This document shows, in pieces, positions 1 through 8,147 of a stretch of DNA of 64,000 nucleotides. The translations under genes and the position numbers were made by a program. The DNA comes from Novosphingobium lindaniclasticum LE124 (lineage in GTDB: Bacteria > Pseudomonadota > Alphaproteobacteria > Sphingomonadales > Sphingomonadaceae): positions 62,001 to 126,000 of the forward strand of contig NZ_ATHL01000075.1 in the NCBI RefSeq assembly GCF_000445125.1, read 5' to 3'. Positions within the stretch are counted from its first letter, which is position 1; every line of letters starts with the position of its first letter. The notes under the pieces were generated by a model. That model was given only the letters and a program-made list of their open reading frames with translations. It was not told where the DNA came from and ran no database searches.

Positions 1-120
1 GACATCGACCGGAATGACGACTGGTCCGCACTCCATGCGCGGGTGGCGGAAATTCGCGAACTCGGGCGTCAACTCGGGTCGGCGCCAGCCCCGGCAGGCC
101 ACGCGGAACGCCTCGGATGA
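1..120 (+). CDS. C-terminal end of an unidentified protein (partial)
   Basis: The first 39 codons of the window form an open frame that ends in TGA at 118-120. The tail is charged and probably helical, then turns Ala/Pro-rich (SAPAPAGHAERLG). The rest of the gene lies upstream of the window, so no domain can be named. It is in the same direction as astD, which begins 115 bp later, so an arginine-catabolism partner is possible, but that is only a guess from position. Confidence 0.55.
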   Translation, partial: DIDRNDDWSALHARVAEIRELGRQLGSAPAPAGHAERLG

Positions 121-234
121 GAGAAGAAGCGCTCCTGCCCGGCACGGGATGTCGCGCCGTTAGCTTCCCGGTAGGATAATCGTGCGAGAGCGGTAGCTGC
201 AACGCGTCAACCCATCAGCGGATCAAGACATGGC

Positions 235-1707
235 ATGGGCGGTACAGCCACCGAGCAGGCACGGGCCGCTACCGAAGATCGGGACCTGGCCGAGCCCGTG
301 AGCACGCCCGAGATCGTTTCCTACGAACCCGCCACCGGCGCCGAGATCTGGCGCGGCAGGCCCTGCGATGTCGACGAAGCGGTAAGCCGCGCGCGGCGCG
401 CATGGCCGGCCTGGGCGGCGCAGCCGCTGGCGACCCGCATCGAACTGCTGCGCCGCTTCGCCAACGAAGTGCGCCAGGACGCCGAGCCGCTGGCCGTCAT
501 GATCGCTCGCGAGGTCGGCAAGCCGCTCTGGGAGGCGCGCGCCGAAGTCGATGGCGTGATCGCCAAAGTCGAAACCTCGATTCGCGCTTATGCGGAACGC
601 ACCAGTCAGCGGAAACTCGATTCGGCGCTCCAGGGCACGATGGCGGTACGGCACAAGCCGCACGGCGTGCTGGTGGTGCTCGGCCCTTTCAACTTCCCCG
701 CGCACTTGCCGAGCGCCCACATCGTGCCTGCCCTGCTCGCAGGAAACGCCGTGATCTTCAAGCCGAGCGAGAAGGCGCCTGCCAGCGGCGAGAGGCTCGC
801 CCGCTGTTTCCACCGGGCCGGCATTTCCGCCTCCGTCCTGCAACTGGCCCTCGGCGGCCCGCTGGAGGGACAGGGCTTCGTGGCCCACGAGGGTATCGAC
901 GGCGTACTGTTCACCGGTTCAGCGAGCACCGGCATCTCGATCAATCGCCGCCTGGCCGCTCGGCCGGACAAGCTGGTGGCGCTGGAAATGGGCGGCAACA
1001 ACCCCATCGTCCTGTGGGACACGCCCAAGCTGACCGACGCTGCCGCCCTGATCGTCCAGTCCGCCTTCGCTTCCGCCGGGCAGCGCTGCACGGCGGCGCG
1101 CAGGTTGATCGTGAAAGGCACGCTCTACGACGCGGCAATCGCGGAAGTGAAAGCCCTCGCGGACCGCGTGATCGTGGGTGCCCCCTTCGACGATCCGGCG
1201 CCGTTCATGGGGCCGGTGATCGATGCCTCGGCCGCGGACGGGTTGACCGAGAGCTTTCTCTACCTGCTCAGCAACGGCGGACGGGCAATCAAGCACCTCG
1301 TGCGCGGAGACGAGTCGCTGCCCTTCCTCAGCCCGGCGATCATCGACACGACGGCGATGAAGGAGCGACCCGACGTCGAACTGTTCGGCCCGATCCTCCA
1401 GGTCATCCGGGTGGACGACTTCGACCAGGCGATCGCCGAGGCCAATCGCACCCGGTTCGGGCTGGCCGCCTCGCTGGTCGGTGGTTCGCCGCAGGACTAC
1501 AATCGTTTCTGGGCGAACGTCCGCGCCGGGATCGTGAACTGGAACCGCGCCACCACAGGTCCCAGCCACGCCGCGCCGATGGGCGGGGTGGGGCTTTCGG
1601 GAAACCACCGTCCCAGCGGCTACTACGCGGCGGACTACTGCGCCTATCCGGTCGCCTCCGGCGAACTGGAACAGCCCCGCGCGGCGATCGGCGTGGGACT
1701 TCGCTAG
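235..1707 (+). CDS. astD: N-succinylglutamate 5-semialdehyde dehydrogenase (AstD-like)
   Basis: This NAD-dependent aldehyde dehydrogenase oxidises N-succinylglutamate semialdehyde in the arginine succinyltransferase (AST) pathway in the cytoplasm. The whole ALDH fold is present: VLGPFNFPAHLPSAH for cofactor binding, FTGSASTG, the general-base Glu near residue 251 (ALEMGGNNP) and the nucleophile Cys near residue 285 (SAGQRCTAAR). The text matches AstD better than generic ALDHs, notably in PFNFPAHLPSAHIVPALLAGN. At 490 aa it is near the family size. The start is uncertain: ATG 235 has no clear Shine-Dalgarno, and GTG 298 (beginning STPEIVSYEPATG) would match AstD N-termini well. No astA, astB or astE follows, so the rest of the pathway must lie elsewhere. 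Confidence 0.88.
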   Translation: MGGTATEQARAATEDRDLAEPVSTPEIVSYEPATGAEIWRGRPCDVDEAVSRARRAWPAWAAQPLATRIELLRRFANEVRQDAEPLAVMIAREVGKPLWEARAEVDGVIAKVETSIRAYAERTSQRKLDSALQGTMAVRHKPHGVLVVLGPFNFPAHLPSAHIVPALLAGNAVIFKPSEKAPASGERLARCFHRAGISASVLQLALGGPLEGQGFVAHEGIDGVLFTGSASTGISINRRLAARPDKLVALEMGGNNPIVLWDTPKLTDAAALIVQSAFASAGQRCTAARRLIVKGTLYDAAIAEVKALADRVIVGAPFDDPAPFMGPVIDASAADGLTESFLYLLSNGGRAIKHLVRGDESLPFLSPAIIDTTAMKERPDVELFGPILQVIRVDDFDQAIAEANRTRFGLAASLVGGSPQDYNRFWANVRAGIVNWNRATTGPSHAAPMGGVGLSGNHRPSGYYAADYCAYPVASGELEQPRAAIGVGLR

Positions 1708-1742
1708 AAGATCCTGGTGAACCCGTCGGAATCTCGGAGTAG

Positions 1743-1774
1743 CCTCGTTGTCCCGGACTTGATCCGGGACGAGG
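1743..1774. terminator. Hairpin between convergent astD and lipoprotein gene
   Basis: GTCCCGGA and TCCGGGAC pair around CTTGA, extended by CCTC/GAGG at the base. It lies in the 84 bp between two convergent genes and has no clear U-tract. It may act as a two-way terminator or be a dispersed palindrome. Confidence 0.45.
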
Positions 1775-1791
1775 GGCAAACTGCAGCCCGC

Positions 1792-2538
1792 TTACTTCCC
1801 GCTGGTGACCAGATCCACCTCGGTCACTCCGTTTCCAAGCTTGCGGGCATAGACGACGTAGGCCTGCCCGCCCTTGCGTCCGCCGATCACATGGTCGCCG
1901 CCATCGATCCGGTAATCCGCCGTGTAGCCGCCCAGCTGCGCCGACGAATGGTAGAAGCGCACGACATCTTCCGGTGAAACCGCGGTGCCGAAGTTGACGA
2001 CGCGCAAGGAGCAGCCCCCGTCGTCAGTCCCGGCCGCCTCCTGCACGGTGCCGCGCGGATAGAGCGGAATGGCGGCGGGCAGCTTTGCGGCCCAGGCCTT
2101 CGAATACTGCACTTTGGCCGAACAGTCGGTCTTGGCGGCGCGCGTGCTCTCGCTGATTTGCGCCGCCGTCGCGGCGCTTTGGGCGAGCGCCGAGACGCTT
2201 CCCTTGCCCGCTACCGGCGCGGGTAGCAGCTTCCCGCCGACCGCATCGGCCGCCGCTTTCTTCGCCGCCGCCACGGCCTCTGCCGAACGATCGGCGGCAG
2301 ACAGTGCCAAGGGCGCATCACCCGCCGGGGAAGCCCGGTCCTGGACCTTCTCCGGGTCGACCACGATCCGGTCGCCAAGCGGACCGGTCAGTGCCGGATC
2401 GGTCTGGACTGCATCGCTCGCAGAGGCATCGGGCTTCTTTTCCGCGCTGCACCCTGCAAGAGCGAGCGAGCCGGTCAGCCCGAGCAGCAGAAGATGATGC
2501 CTGCCAGCAGTGCCTGTCCGGTCGATACCCGTCATCAT
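1792..2538 (-). CDS. Hypothetical lipoprotein, 248 aa
   Basis: The N-terminus has a basic start (GIDRTGTAGRHH), a hydrophobic stretch LLLLGLTGSLAL and the lipobox LAGC, so it should be a lipid-anchored envelope protein. An Ala/Ser/Asp-rich linker follows, then a folded C-terminal half with Cys residues (KTDCSAKVQYSKAWAAKLP, DDGGCSLRVVNF) that could form a disulfide. The end part VRFYHSSAQLGGYTADYR resembles small domains of unknown function in sphingomonad lipoproteins. The start at 2538 is preferred over 2580 because AAGGA lies just upstream of tandem ATG codons (2538 and 2535). It is transcribed toward astD. No function is recognised. Confidence 0.75.
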   Translation of the reverse strand: MMTGIDRTGTAGRHHLLLLGLTGSLALAGCSAEKKPDASASDAVQTDPALTGPLGDRIVVDPEKVQDRASPAGDAPLALSAADRSAEAVAAAKKAAADAVGGKLLPAPVAGKGSVSALAQSAATAAQISESTRAAKTDCSAKVQYSKAWAAKLPAAIPLYPRGTVQEAAGTDDGGCSLRVVNFGTAVSPEDVVRFYHSSAQLGGYTADYRIDGGDHVIGGRKGGQAYVVYARKLGNGVTEVDLVTSGK

Positions 2539-2881
2539 TGCATCCTTGTCTTGCCATGACGCGCTGTGACGCCGCGACATCGGAGTAGAGGGCGAACCTC
2601 TCCCCGGAACGACGCGATTTCAAGCGGTCAGCGGGATGAAACTCGCCCGCGTCCCGTTTCGGGATGGACAGCAAGCGCGTGTGTGAGCTTTGGAAACGGC
2701 CCGCTCAGACATGTCGAAGGCGCCTGCGGCCGAAACCGCAGACGCCCTCTCCCGCCCGTTCCCCAAGGGAGATCGGGAGGTCCCCCCCGCAAGTCGCCGT
2801 CCTCGCGGGGAAGCCGATAACTGTTCAGATCGGTTTGGCGGAGGGGGGAAATCCGGGTTCAGCGGATTTCCGCCGGACCTC
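2539..2881. other. Intergenic region with hairpins, no gene seen
   Basis: These 343 bp separate two minus-strand genes. Two hairpins stand out: GGCGCCTGCGG/CCGCAGACGCC at 2719-2746, and GGAAATCCG/CGGATTTCC at 2847-2871, directly downstream of the glycine-zipper gene and likely ending its transcript. Open frames across the stretch have low coding quality and no recognisable product. Confidence 0.5.
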
Positions 2882-3292
2882 TTAGCGGCAGCGCGAACCG
2901 CCACGGTCGACTTCGCGGCCCAGCAGAGCGCCGGCGGCAGCGCCGAGCACGGTGCCGGTGGTCCGCTCGCCGCGGGTGTCGATGGCGCGACCGGCCAGGG
3001 CGCCGGCCGCACCGCCGAGCAGCAGGCCGGTGGTGCCGCTGCCCCGGCGGCAGTCGTAGCGGCGGTAGCCACGGTCACCGCGATAGTAGCGGTCGCGGTT
3101 GCCGTAGCCACGGCGACGGTCCTCGCGGGAGTAGCGCTCGCGCCAGTGGTCGTTGTCCTGAACGCCGGGTGCTTCGAAAGTGCCCTGCGAATACGCGATC
3201 GGGGCGACGCTGACAGCGGCCGTAGCCGGAAGGGCGGTCGTCAGGCTCGCCATGGCGGCAGCGAGTGCGGTTGCCTTGAAAAATGCGTTCAT
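2882..3292 (-). CDS. Glycine-zipper 2TM domain protein, secreted
   Basis: The 136-aa product begins with a signal peptide (MNAFFKATALAAAMASLTTALPATAA). A middle part rich in Arg and Tyr (RYSREDRRRGYGNRDRYYR) is followed by two glycine-zipper hairpins, GLLLGGAAGALAGRAID and GTVLGAAAGALLGREVD. This is the layout of glycine-zipper 2TM/Rickettsia 17 kDa-like envelope proteins, which insert into or lie against the outer membrane; their exact role is not known. The start is set at 3292 by GAGGAG about 8 nt upstream; a longer frame up to 3598 overlaps the rarD start and is rejected. It is divergent from rarD with a 207-bp shared upstream region. Confidence 0.8.
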   Translation of the reverse strand: MNAFFKATALAAAMASLTTALPATAAVSVAPIAYSQGTFEAPGVQDNDHWRERYSREDRRRGYGNRDRYYRGDRGYRRYDCRRGSGTTGLLLGGAAGALAGRAIDTRGERTTGTVLGAAAGALLGREVDRGGSRCR

Positions 3293-3499
3293 CTCAAATC
3301 TCCTCGTCATTGCCGGGGAGGGGGCCCTCTGAGGCTCGATCCGCGGTACGCATTCAGCTTTAGAGCAATGAACCTGAACGGTGCGCAACACGCCTGTCAG
3401 GAAAGGATTTATCGGCGAGACGAAGCTCCAGGCCCGACGAACCGCTTGCGGCGGCGGTGGCCTGCACTTATCGCGACGGTCCAGCAACAGGATCAGCCG

Positions 3500-4393
3500 A
3501 TGCAGCACCTTACCCCTCGCCGAACCGGCGGCCTTGCACAGGCGTTCGGCGCCTACTTCATCTGGTGCCTGTTTCCGCTTTACTTCGCGGCGCTTCATGC
3601 GGTTTCTCCGTTCGAGGTGGTGGCGTGGCGATTGCTGTTCACCTTGCCTTTCTGCCTCGTCATGGTCGCCGTGCTGCGCCAGGGTGCGCAGCTGCGCGCC
3701 GCGGTCGGCAATCGGCGCCTGCTAGGCGCTCTGGCCCTGAGCGGTCTGCTGATCGGCACGAACTGGCTGGTCTACGTCATCGCGGTCATGGAAGGTCATG
3801 TGCTGGCTGCAAGTCTCGGCTACTATATCAATCCGCTGGTCAACGTGCTGGCCGGAACCATTTTCCTGCGCGAGCGGCTTTCGCGTTTGCAGTGGATCGC
3901 GGTGGCGCTCGCCGCGATTGGCGTCGCCATGCTGGCCTGGGGGGCCTTCGATACCCTTTGGATCAGCCTGGGGCTTGCGTTCAGCTTCGCCGGCTACGGC
4001 CTGGTTCGCAAGCTGGCACCGGTGGAGTCGCTGCCCGGCCTGACGGTCGAGACGCTGGTCCTGCTGGTTCCCGCGCTCGGCCTGCTCGGCTGGCAGGCGA
4101 CGAGCACCGCCGGCCTCGCCATGGGCGAGTCGCTCGCTACCAGCCTGCTGCTCGCCTGCGCCGGCGTCGTCACCGGCATTCCTCTGCTGCTTTTCGCGGG
4201 AGCGGCGCGCAAGCTGGACTTCTCGGTCCTGGGCTTCATCCAGTTCGTGACGCCCACCGGCGTATTCCTGATGGGCCTGTTCGTCTTCGGCGAGCCGCTG
4301 CGGCCGGTGCAGATCTTCTGCTTCCTGTTCATCTGGACGGCCATCGCGGTGTTCTGCTGGGACCTGCTCTCCCGCAGGCGCAAGCCGGCCTGA
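3500..4393 (+). CDS. rarD: RarD-type EamA-family transporter
   Basis: This 297-aa integral membrane protein matches the RarD branch of the drug/metabolite transporter superfamily. It opens GLAQAFGAYFIWCLFPLYF and carries the family blocks WRLLFTLPFC, GTNWLVYVIAV, SLGYYINPLVNVLAG and IFLRERLSRLQWIAVALA. About ten hydrophobic segments are visible and the length is that of known RarD proteins. RarD was named for a chloramphenicol-resistance phenotype in Pseudomonas; the natural substrate is unknown. ATG 3500 is preceded by AGGA at suitable spacing. The stop is 28 bp from the convergent HPP gene. Confidence 0.88.
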   Translation: MQHLTPRRTGGLAQAFGAYFIWCLFPLYFAALHAVSPFEVVAWRLLFTLPFCLVMVAVLRQGAQLRAAVGNRRLLGALALSGLLIGTNWLVYVIAVMEGHVLAASLGYYINPLVNVLAGTIFLRERLSRLQWIAVALAAIGVAMLAWGAFDTLWISLGLAFSFAGYGLVRKLAPVESLPGLTVETLVLLVPALGLLGWQATSTAGLAMGESLATSLLLACAGVVTGIPLLLFAGAARKLDFSVLGFIQFVTPTGVFLMGLFVFGEPLRPVQIFCFLFIWTAIAVFCWDLLSRRRKPA

Positions 4394-4421
4394 TGCGCGA
4401 AAATTCGCCAAGGACGGCCGT

Positions 4422-5120
4422 TCACGCCTTCGCGCCCTTGCGCAGGAGCGCCTGCACGAAAGCATCGAGATCGTCGACATCGACGTCGAGAACTTCATCC
4501 CACTCCGCCAGCAGCGCCTCGATATCAGCGCGCGTGTAGGGATCGGGCGCCTTGTGCTGCACTTTGGGGGCATGGTGAGGCCAGGGGTGCCCGGTCAGGT
4601 TGTTATAGAGCCAGCCGACCTGGAACAGGAACATCAGGTTGAGCGCCAGCGGCACGAGGTAGCCGATGCCCCAGTGCTGCTCGCCCGTGGCGCCCAGCGC
4701 ATAGAGCAGCGCGCAGGCGCCGCCCGGCGGATGGAGGCTGCGGGTGAGCGACATGGCCGCGATCGCCAGTCCCACGCCCATGGAAGCGGCCAGCCAGGGG
4801 TCGCCCAGCAAGTGCCCCATGGACAGGCCGACGATGGCCGAAATCATGTTGCCGCCGATGACCGACCAGGGCTGCGCCAGCGGGCTGGCCGGCACGCAGA
4901 ACACCAGCACGGCGGAAGCACCGAGCGGTGCGACGAGGAAGGGAAGCGTGGACATCCCCCCCATTTCCACGCCCTTCATCTCGAGCAGCATCGTCACGCC
5001 GCCGGCAAGCGCAATGCCCAGCAGGCCGCCGAAAGCACCGCGAATCCATCCCAGGTGCCCCGTAGCGCCAAAGCGCGCCGCAACGGCGCTGCCCCGATTA
5101 CTCAACCATCCAGCCGCCAC
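4422..5120 (-). CDS. HPP-family integral membrane protein
   Basis: The 232-aa product has about four to five membrane segments and the signature HPPGGA (in TRSLHPPGGACALLYALG) that names the family; N-terminal blocks such as PLGASAVLVFCVPASPLAQPW also fit. Plant and cyanobacterial HPP proteins have been linked to nitrite transport, but bacterial roles are mostly untested. The C-terminus adds a soluble helical acidic tail (TRADIEALLAEWDEVLDVD). Translation starts at a GTG (5120) with a very strong Shine-Dalgarno, AAGGAGGTGAG, upstream. No CBS domain follows, unlike some HPP proteins. It is divergent from the small gene at 5302. Confidence 0.82.
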   Translation of the reverse strand: MAAGWLSNRGSAVAARFGATGHLGWIRGAFGGLLGIALAGGVTMLLEMKGVEMGGMSTLPFLVAPLGASAVLVFCVPASPLAQPWSVIGGNMISAIVGLSMGHLLGDPWLAASMGVGLAIAAMSLTRSLHPPGGACALLYALGATGEQHWGIGYLVPLALNLMFLFQVGWLYNNLTGHPWPHHAPKVQHKAPDPYTRADIEALLAEWDEVLDVDVDDLDAFVQALLRKGAKA

Positions 5121-5301
5121 CGGGCCTCACCTCCTTGACCTGCAAAACGATGGCGCGCCTATGGACCAGTCTTCCCGCCTTGACGAGCCGAGTCGTGCTT
5201 CGCCTCTCGATAGCCAAATTGTAATCGCAGGCCGGAGCCGCGCTGCCGCAAATGGGCCACGATCGCGTGCTTGCCTGCGCGCTCCCGATGGAGCCGATGC
5301 C

Positions 5302-5643
5302 ATGCCCGCGATCGATACCACACCCGCCGCGCCTGCCGCTTCCGAGCAAATCGTCGATGCTTTCGATCTGCGCCAGATGCGCAGCGCGCCCGGCATGCGC
5401 TTCAGCGTCGTCCGCCCGCGATGCCCGGAGAGTCGCCCGGGCGAGATCGTCGTCTGCGCGCCGGACCCGGACAGGGAACGCGTCCTGCCGCTGCCTCAGG
5501 AGTTCGAGATGCCCAGCGCCGTCCCTCGTCTCGAGATGAAGCTGGACGAGAACACCACTGCCGACTTGCACCTGCAAGCCGAGGCCTTCCCCAACGGTAC
5601 GGTCAGCAACCGCGTGATGGTGGGGGTGAAGCGCAAGTTCTGA
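5302..5643 (+). CDS. Hypothetical protein, 113 aa
   Basis: I do not recognise this family. The product has a Pro/Ala-rich start (MPAIDTTPAAPAASEQ), a central Arg/Cys/Pro part with two Cys residues (VRPRCPESRPGEIVVCAPD) that may form a disulfide, and a polar C-terminus ending in VGVKRKF. The frame is open from 5161, but codons from 5161 to 5301 have a much lower G+C third position than the rest, and GGAG lies 9 nt before ATG 5302, so the shorter start is preferred. No signal peptide is evident from 5302; if the real start is elsewhere this could change. Confidence 0.5.
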   Translation: MPAIDTTPAAPAASEQIVDAFDLRQMRSAPGMRFSVVRPRCPESRPGEIVVCAPDPDRERVLPLPQEFEMPSAVPRLEMKLDENTTADLHLQAEAFPNGTVSNRVMVGVKRKF

Positions 5644-5655
5644 CGCCAAGGAAAA

Positions 5656-5692
5656 AGCCCGATTCGCCTCAGGGACAAAGGCGAACCGGGCT
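5656..5692 (-). terminator. Terminator of the pirin-nitroreductase transcript
   Basis: AGCCCG-a-TTCGCC pairs with GGCGAA-c-CGGGCT. On the minus strand the stem is followed by TTTTTCC, a good intrinsic terminator downstream of the nitroreductase gene. A second inverted repeat (AGCGCTCCGGCA/TGCCGGAAGCGCT) lies at about 5696-5735. Confidence 0.7.
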
Positions 5693-5741
5693 CGGGAGCG
5701 CTCCGGCAATGGAGGAGGAATGCCGGAAGCGCTCCGGATGA

Positions 5742-6320
5742 TCAGGCGAACTTGCCGGGCTTGGCGATCTCGGCCACCGGCTTGCGGCTCGATGCCACTT
5801 CGCGTTCCTGAAGGAATTCGGGAAGCCGGCTCTTGTCGCCCATGCGGCCGATCGCGAAGGCCGCTTCCAGGCGGTGGTCGGCGGGGATGCCCAGAGCCGC
5901 TTCGGCTTCACCGAACTTCAGGCCGGTCATGCCGTGAGTGTGATAGCCCAGAGCCTGCGCCTGCAGCGCGGCCAGCGCCCACGCCGCACCGGCATCGAAG
6001 CTGTGGCTGTGGTTGGCCGAATTGCCCTTTTCCGAACGCATCTGGCTGTCCGACACGACATAGACGAGCGCGGAAGCGTCCTTGGCCCAGCCCTGGTTGA
6101 ACTCGATCAGTTGGGACAGCAGCAGATCCCAGTTGGCGTCGCCCTTTTTCGCGTAAAGGAACGTCCAGGGCTGCACGTTGTAGGCCGAAGGCGCCCACCC
6201 GGCGGCTTCGAAGATCACGTCGAGGTCCTCTTGCGGCATTTCGCTGCCATCGAAAGCCCGCGGCGACCAGCGATCGACGATCAGGTTTTCGACTTTGGGA
6301 TGGGCAATGCGTCCGGTCAT
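5742..6320 (-). CDS. Nitroreductase-family FMN protein
   Basis: A 192-aa member of the nitroreductase/oxidoreductase fold that uses FMN to reduce nitro groups, quinones or enones with NAD(P)H. Recognisable parts are RWSPRAFDGSEMP (FMN phosphate-binding Arg and Ser), FEAAGWAPSAYNVQPWTFLYA and GYHTHGMTGLKFGEAEAALGIP near the end. The start at 6320 has AAGGA upstream; a longer frame runs into the pirin gene and is not used. It sits 37 bp downstream of pirin in the same direction, likely one transcript. The pair is divergent from a LysR gene, which suggests control by an aromatic or electrophilic compound (inference). The substrate cannot be told from sequence. Confidence 0.85.
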   Translation of the reverse strand: MTGRIAHPKVENLIVDRWSPRAFDGSEMPQEDLDVIFEAAGWAPSAYNVQPWTFLYAKKGDANWDLLLSQLIEFNQGWAKDASALVYVVSDSQMRSEKGNSANHSHSFDAGAAWALAALQAQALGYHTHGMTGLKFGEAEAALGIPADHRLEAAFAIGRMGDKSRLPEFLQEREVASSRKPVAEIAKPGKFA

Positions 6321-6357
6321 ATCGATTTCCTTGGATGAGATGTTGGGAGAGGGAGAT

Positions 6358-7056
6358 TCAGGCAGCGTCCACGAGGACCAGTTCGGCGTCCTCGATCGCG
6401 GTGACGGTGAAGCTGTCCAGTCCGGTGATCGCCACGCCGTCGCGCGGCTGCGCTTCGACGTCGTCCACGCGGATCCGGCCTTTGGCGGACACCAGATAGA
6501 CATGCCGCCCGCGCCCAGTCTCGTAAGTGACGCTGTTTCCGGCCTTCACGGAGGCGCCCAGCACGCGGGCGTCGGCGCGGATCGGCAGGGCGTCCTCGTC
6601 GCCGGCCACGCCGCTGGCCAGAGTGACGAAACGGCCTGCGCGGTCGTCTCGGGGAAACGGTCGGGCGCCCCATCCGGGAGCCTCGCCGCGATGGTCGGGC
6701 AGGATCCAGATCTGGAACAGGGTAGTGGCCTCGTCCTCCAGATTGAATTCGGAATGGACGATCCCGGTGCCCGCGCTCATCACCTGCACGTCCCCGGCTC
6801 CGGTGCGGCCTTCGTTGCCGAGGCTGTCCTTGTGCGTGATCGCGCCGGTGCGGACGTAAGTGATGATCTCCATGTCGCGGTGCGGATGCGGCGGAAAGCC
6901 GGAACGCGGGGCGATGACGTCGTCGTTCCAGACTCTCAGGCGGCCCCAGTTGGTCCGCGCCGGGTCATGGTAGTCGGCGAAGGAGAAGTGATGATGCGCA
7001 TCGAGCCAGCCGTGGTCGGCGGCTCCCAGGCTGTTGAAGGGACGAACTTCGATCAT
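6358..7056 (-). CDS. Pirin-family bicupin protein
   Basis: The 232-aa product is a two-cupin pirin. The N-terminal cupin keeps the metal ligands in PPHPHRDMEI and GTGIVHSEFN (His, His, His, Glu), typical of pirins such as YhhW, some of which act as quercetin dioxygenases. Length is normal for the bacterial family. ATG 7056 has AGGAGGG just upstream. It is the first gene of a two-gene transcript with the nitroreductase and is divergent from a LysR gene; this pairing is common in Proteobacteria and usually induced by phenolics, quinones or salicylate-like compounds. The exact substrate is unknown. Confidence 0.88.
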   Translation of the reverse strand: MIEVRPFNSLGAADHGWLDAHHHFSFADYHDPARTNWGRLRVWNDDVIAPRSGFPPHPHRDMEIITYVRTGAITHKDSLGNEGRTGAGDVQVMSAGTGIVHSEFNLEDEATTLFQIWILPDHRGEAPGWGARPFPRDDRAGRFVTLASGVAGDEDALPIRADARVLGASVKAGNSVTYETGRGRHVYLVSAKGRIRVDDVEAQPRDGVAITGLDSFTVTAIEDAELVLVDAA

Positions 7057-7135
7057 ATGGCCCTCCTGGAAGGTGGTCCGTCGCGGTGTGCGACTTGCTT
7101 GCCCGTGATGTAGCGCTTGCAGAGCCACCGGATAA

Positions 7136-7155
7136 TTGAGATAAAATCATCCCAA
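7136..7155. promoter_or_regulatory. Candidate LysR operator between pirin and lysR
   Basis: TTGAGATAAAATCATCCCAA is an imperfect palindrome (7 of 10 base pairs match) with TTG/CAA ends and a GAT/ATC core. It contains the T-N11-A spacing used by LysR-type regulators (T7137 to A7149). It lies 28 bp before the LysR start and 80 bp before the pirin start. Confidence 0.6.
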
Positions 7156-7183
7156 ATGTTCAAGTAAGCTGAAGGCTTTCCTG

Positions 7184-8089
7184 ATGGCTGACATCGTTCC
7201 TCCCAGCCTCGATCATGTGCGCACGTTCCTCACCGTGGTCGAGGAAGGCAGCTTCGGCGGAGCGGCGCGCCGGCTCGGCCGTGCCGTTTCCGTGATCAGC
7301 TACGCCATCGCGCAGCTCGAAACCCAGCTCGACGTGCGTCTTTTCGAGCGCGAAGGCTCCCGCAAGCCCCGTCTGACGGAGCAGGGCCGCGCCCTCCTGA
7401 GCGAAGCCCACGCCATTGCCGACGATGTCGATGCCTTGCTCGCAAAGGTGCGCAGCCTGCGGCAGGGGCTGGAAGCCGAACTCTCGTTGGCGGTGGACGT
7501 GATGGTGCCGGGCAATGTGCTGGCAAAACTGCTGCGCGACTTCCAGGTCATGTTCCCCAGCGTGCCGCTGCGCCTCCATGTCGAGGCGCTCGGCGCGGTG
7601 GCCGCGCTGGTGCTCGATCGCCGCGCCACGCTCGCCATCGCCGGCCCGGACATCCTCGATTTACCCGAGATCCAGCGCGAGACGGTCGGCGCGGTGGAAA
7701 TGGTGCCGGTGGCTGCCCCCGGACATCCTCTCGCGGTCCCCGGTCCCATTGCTCCCGGCGAGGCCCGCAGGCACTTGCAACTGGTGCTGACCGACCGCTC
7801 GCCCCTCACCGAAGGGCGCGACTTTTCCGTCTTCAGTCCGCGCTCGTGGCGGCTGGCCGATCTCGGCGCCAAGCATGCCCTGCTCAAGGAAGGCATCGGC
7901 TGGGGCTCGATGCCGCGCCACCGCATCGCCGCCGATCTCGCCAGTGGGGAGCTGATCGAACTACGCCTGCCGGAACGTCCGACGATCGGCTACGCCCTTG
8001 TCGCACTCTGGCGCAAGGACAGCCCGCCCGGCCCTGCCGCGGTTTGGGTTCTCGACGAGATCCGCGAGCGTCTGGCGCACTGTCCTTGA
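7184..8089 (+). CDS. LysR-family transcriptional regulator
   Basis: The 301-aa product has an N-terminal winged helix-turn-helix (LDHVRTFLTVVEEGSFGGAARRLGRAVSVISYAIAQLE), which is of LysR type though the recognition helix departs from the usual S.(Q/P)SA pattern. The rest is the periplasmic-binding-protein-like effector domain. It starts 127 bp from the divergent pirin gene, with the palindrome at 7136-7155 between them, so it most likely regulates the pirin-nitroreductase pair and itself. The effector is unknown. Confidence 0.9.
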   Translation: MADIVPPSLDHVRTFLTVVEEGSFGGAARRLGRAVSVISYAIAQLETQLDVRLFEREGSRKPRLTEQGRALLSEAHAIADDVDALLAKVRSLRQGLEAELSLAVDVMVPGNVLAKLLRDFQVMFPSVPLRLHVEALGAVAALVLDRRATLAIAGPDILDLPEIQRETVGAVEMVPVAAPGHPLAVPGPIAPGEARRHLQLVLTDRSPLTEGRDFSVFSPRSWRLADLGAKHALLKEGIGWGSMPRHRIAADLASGELIELRLPERPTIGYALVALWRKDSPPGPAAVWVLDEIRERLAHCP

Positions 8090-8147
8090 CGTTCCTCACC
8101 CAACAGCCGCACTTGCGCAGTTCGGCACCGTGCCCCACTTATCGGCC

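Noticed and set aside
5161-5301. N-terminal extension of the 5302 gene
   Set aside because: Lower third-position G+C (about 60%) and no Shine-Dalgarno; treated as non-coding upstream DNA.
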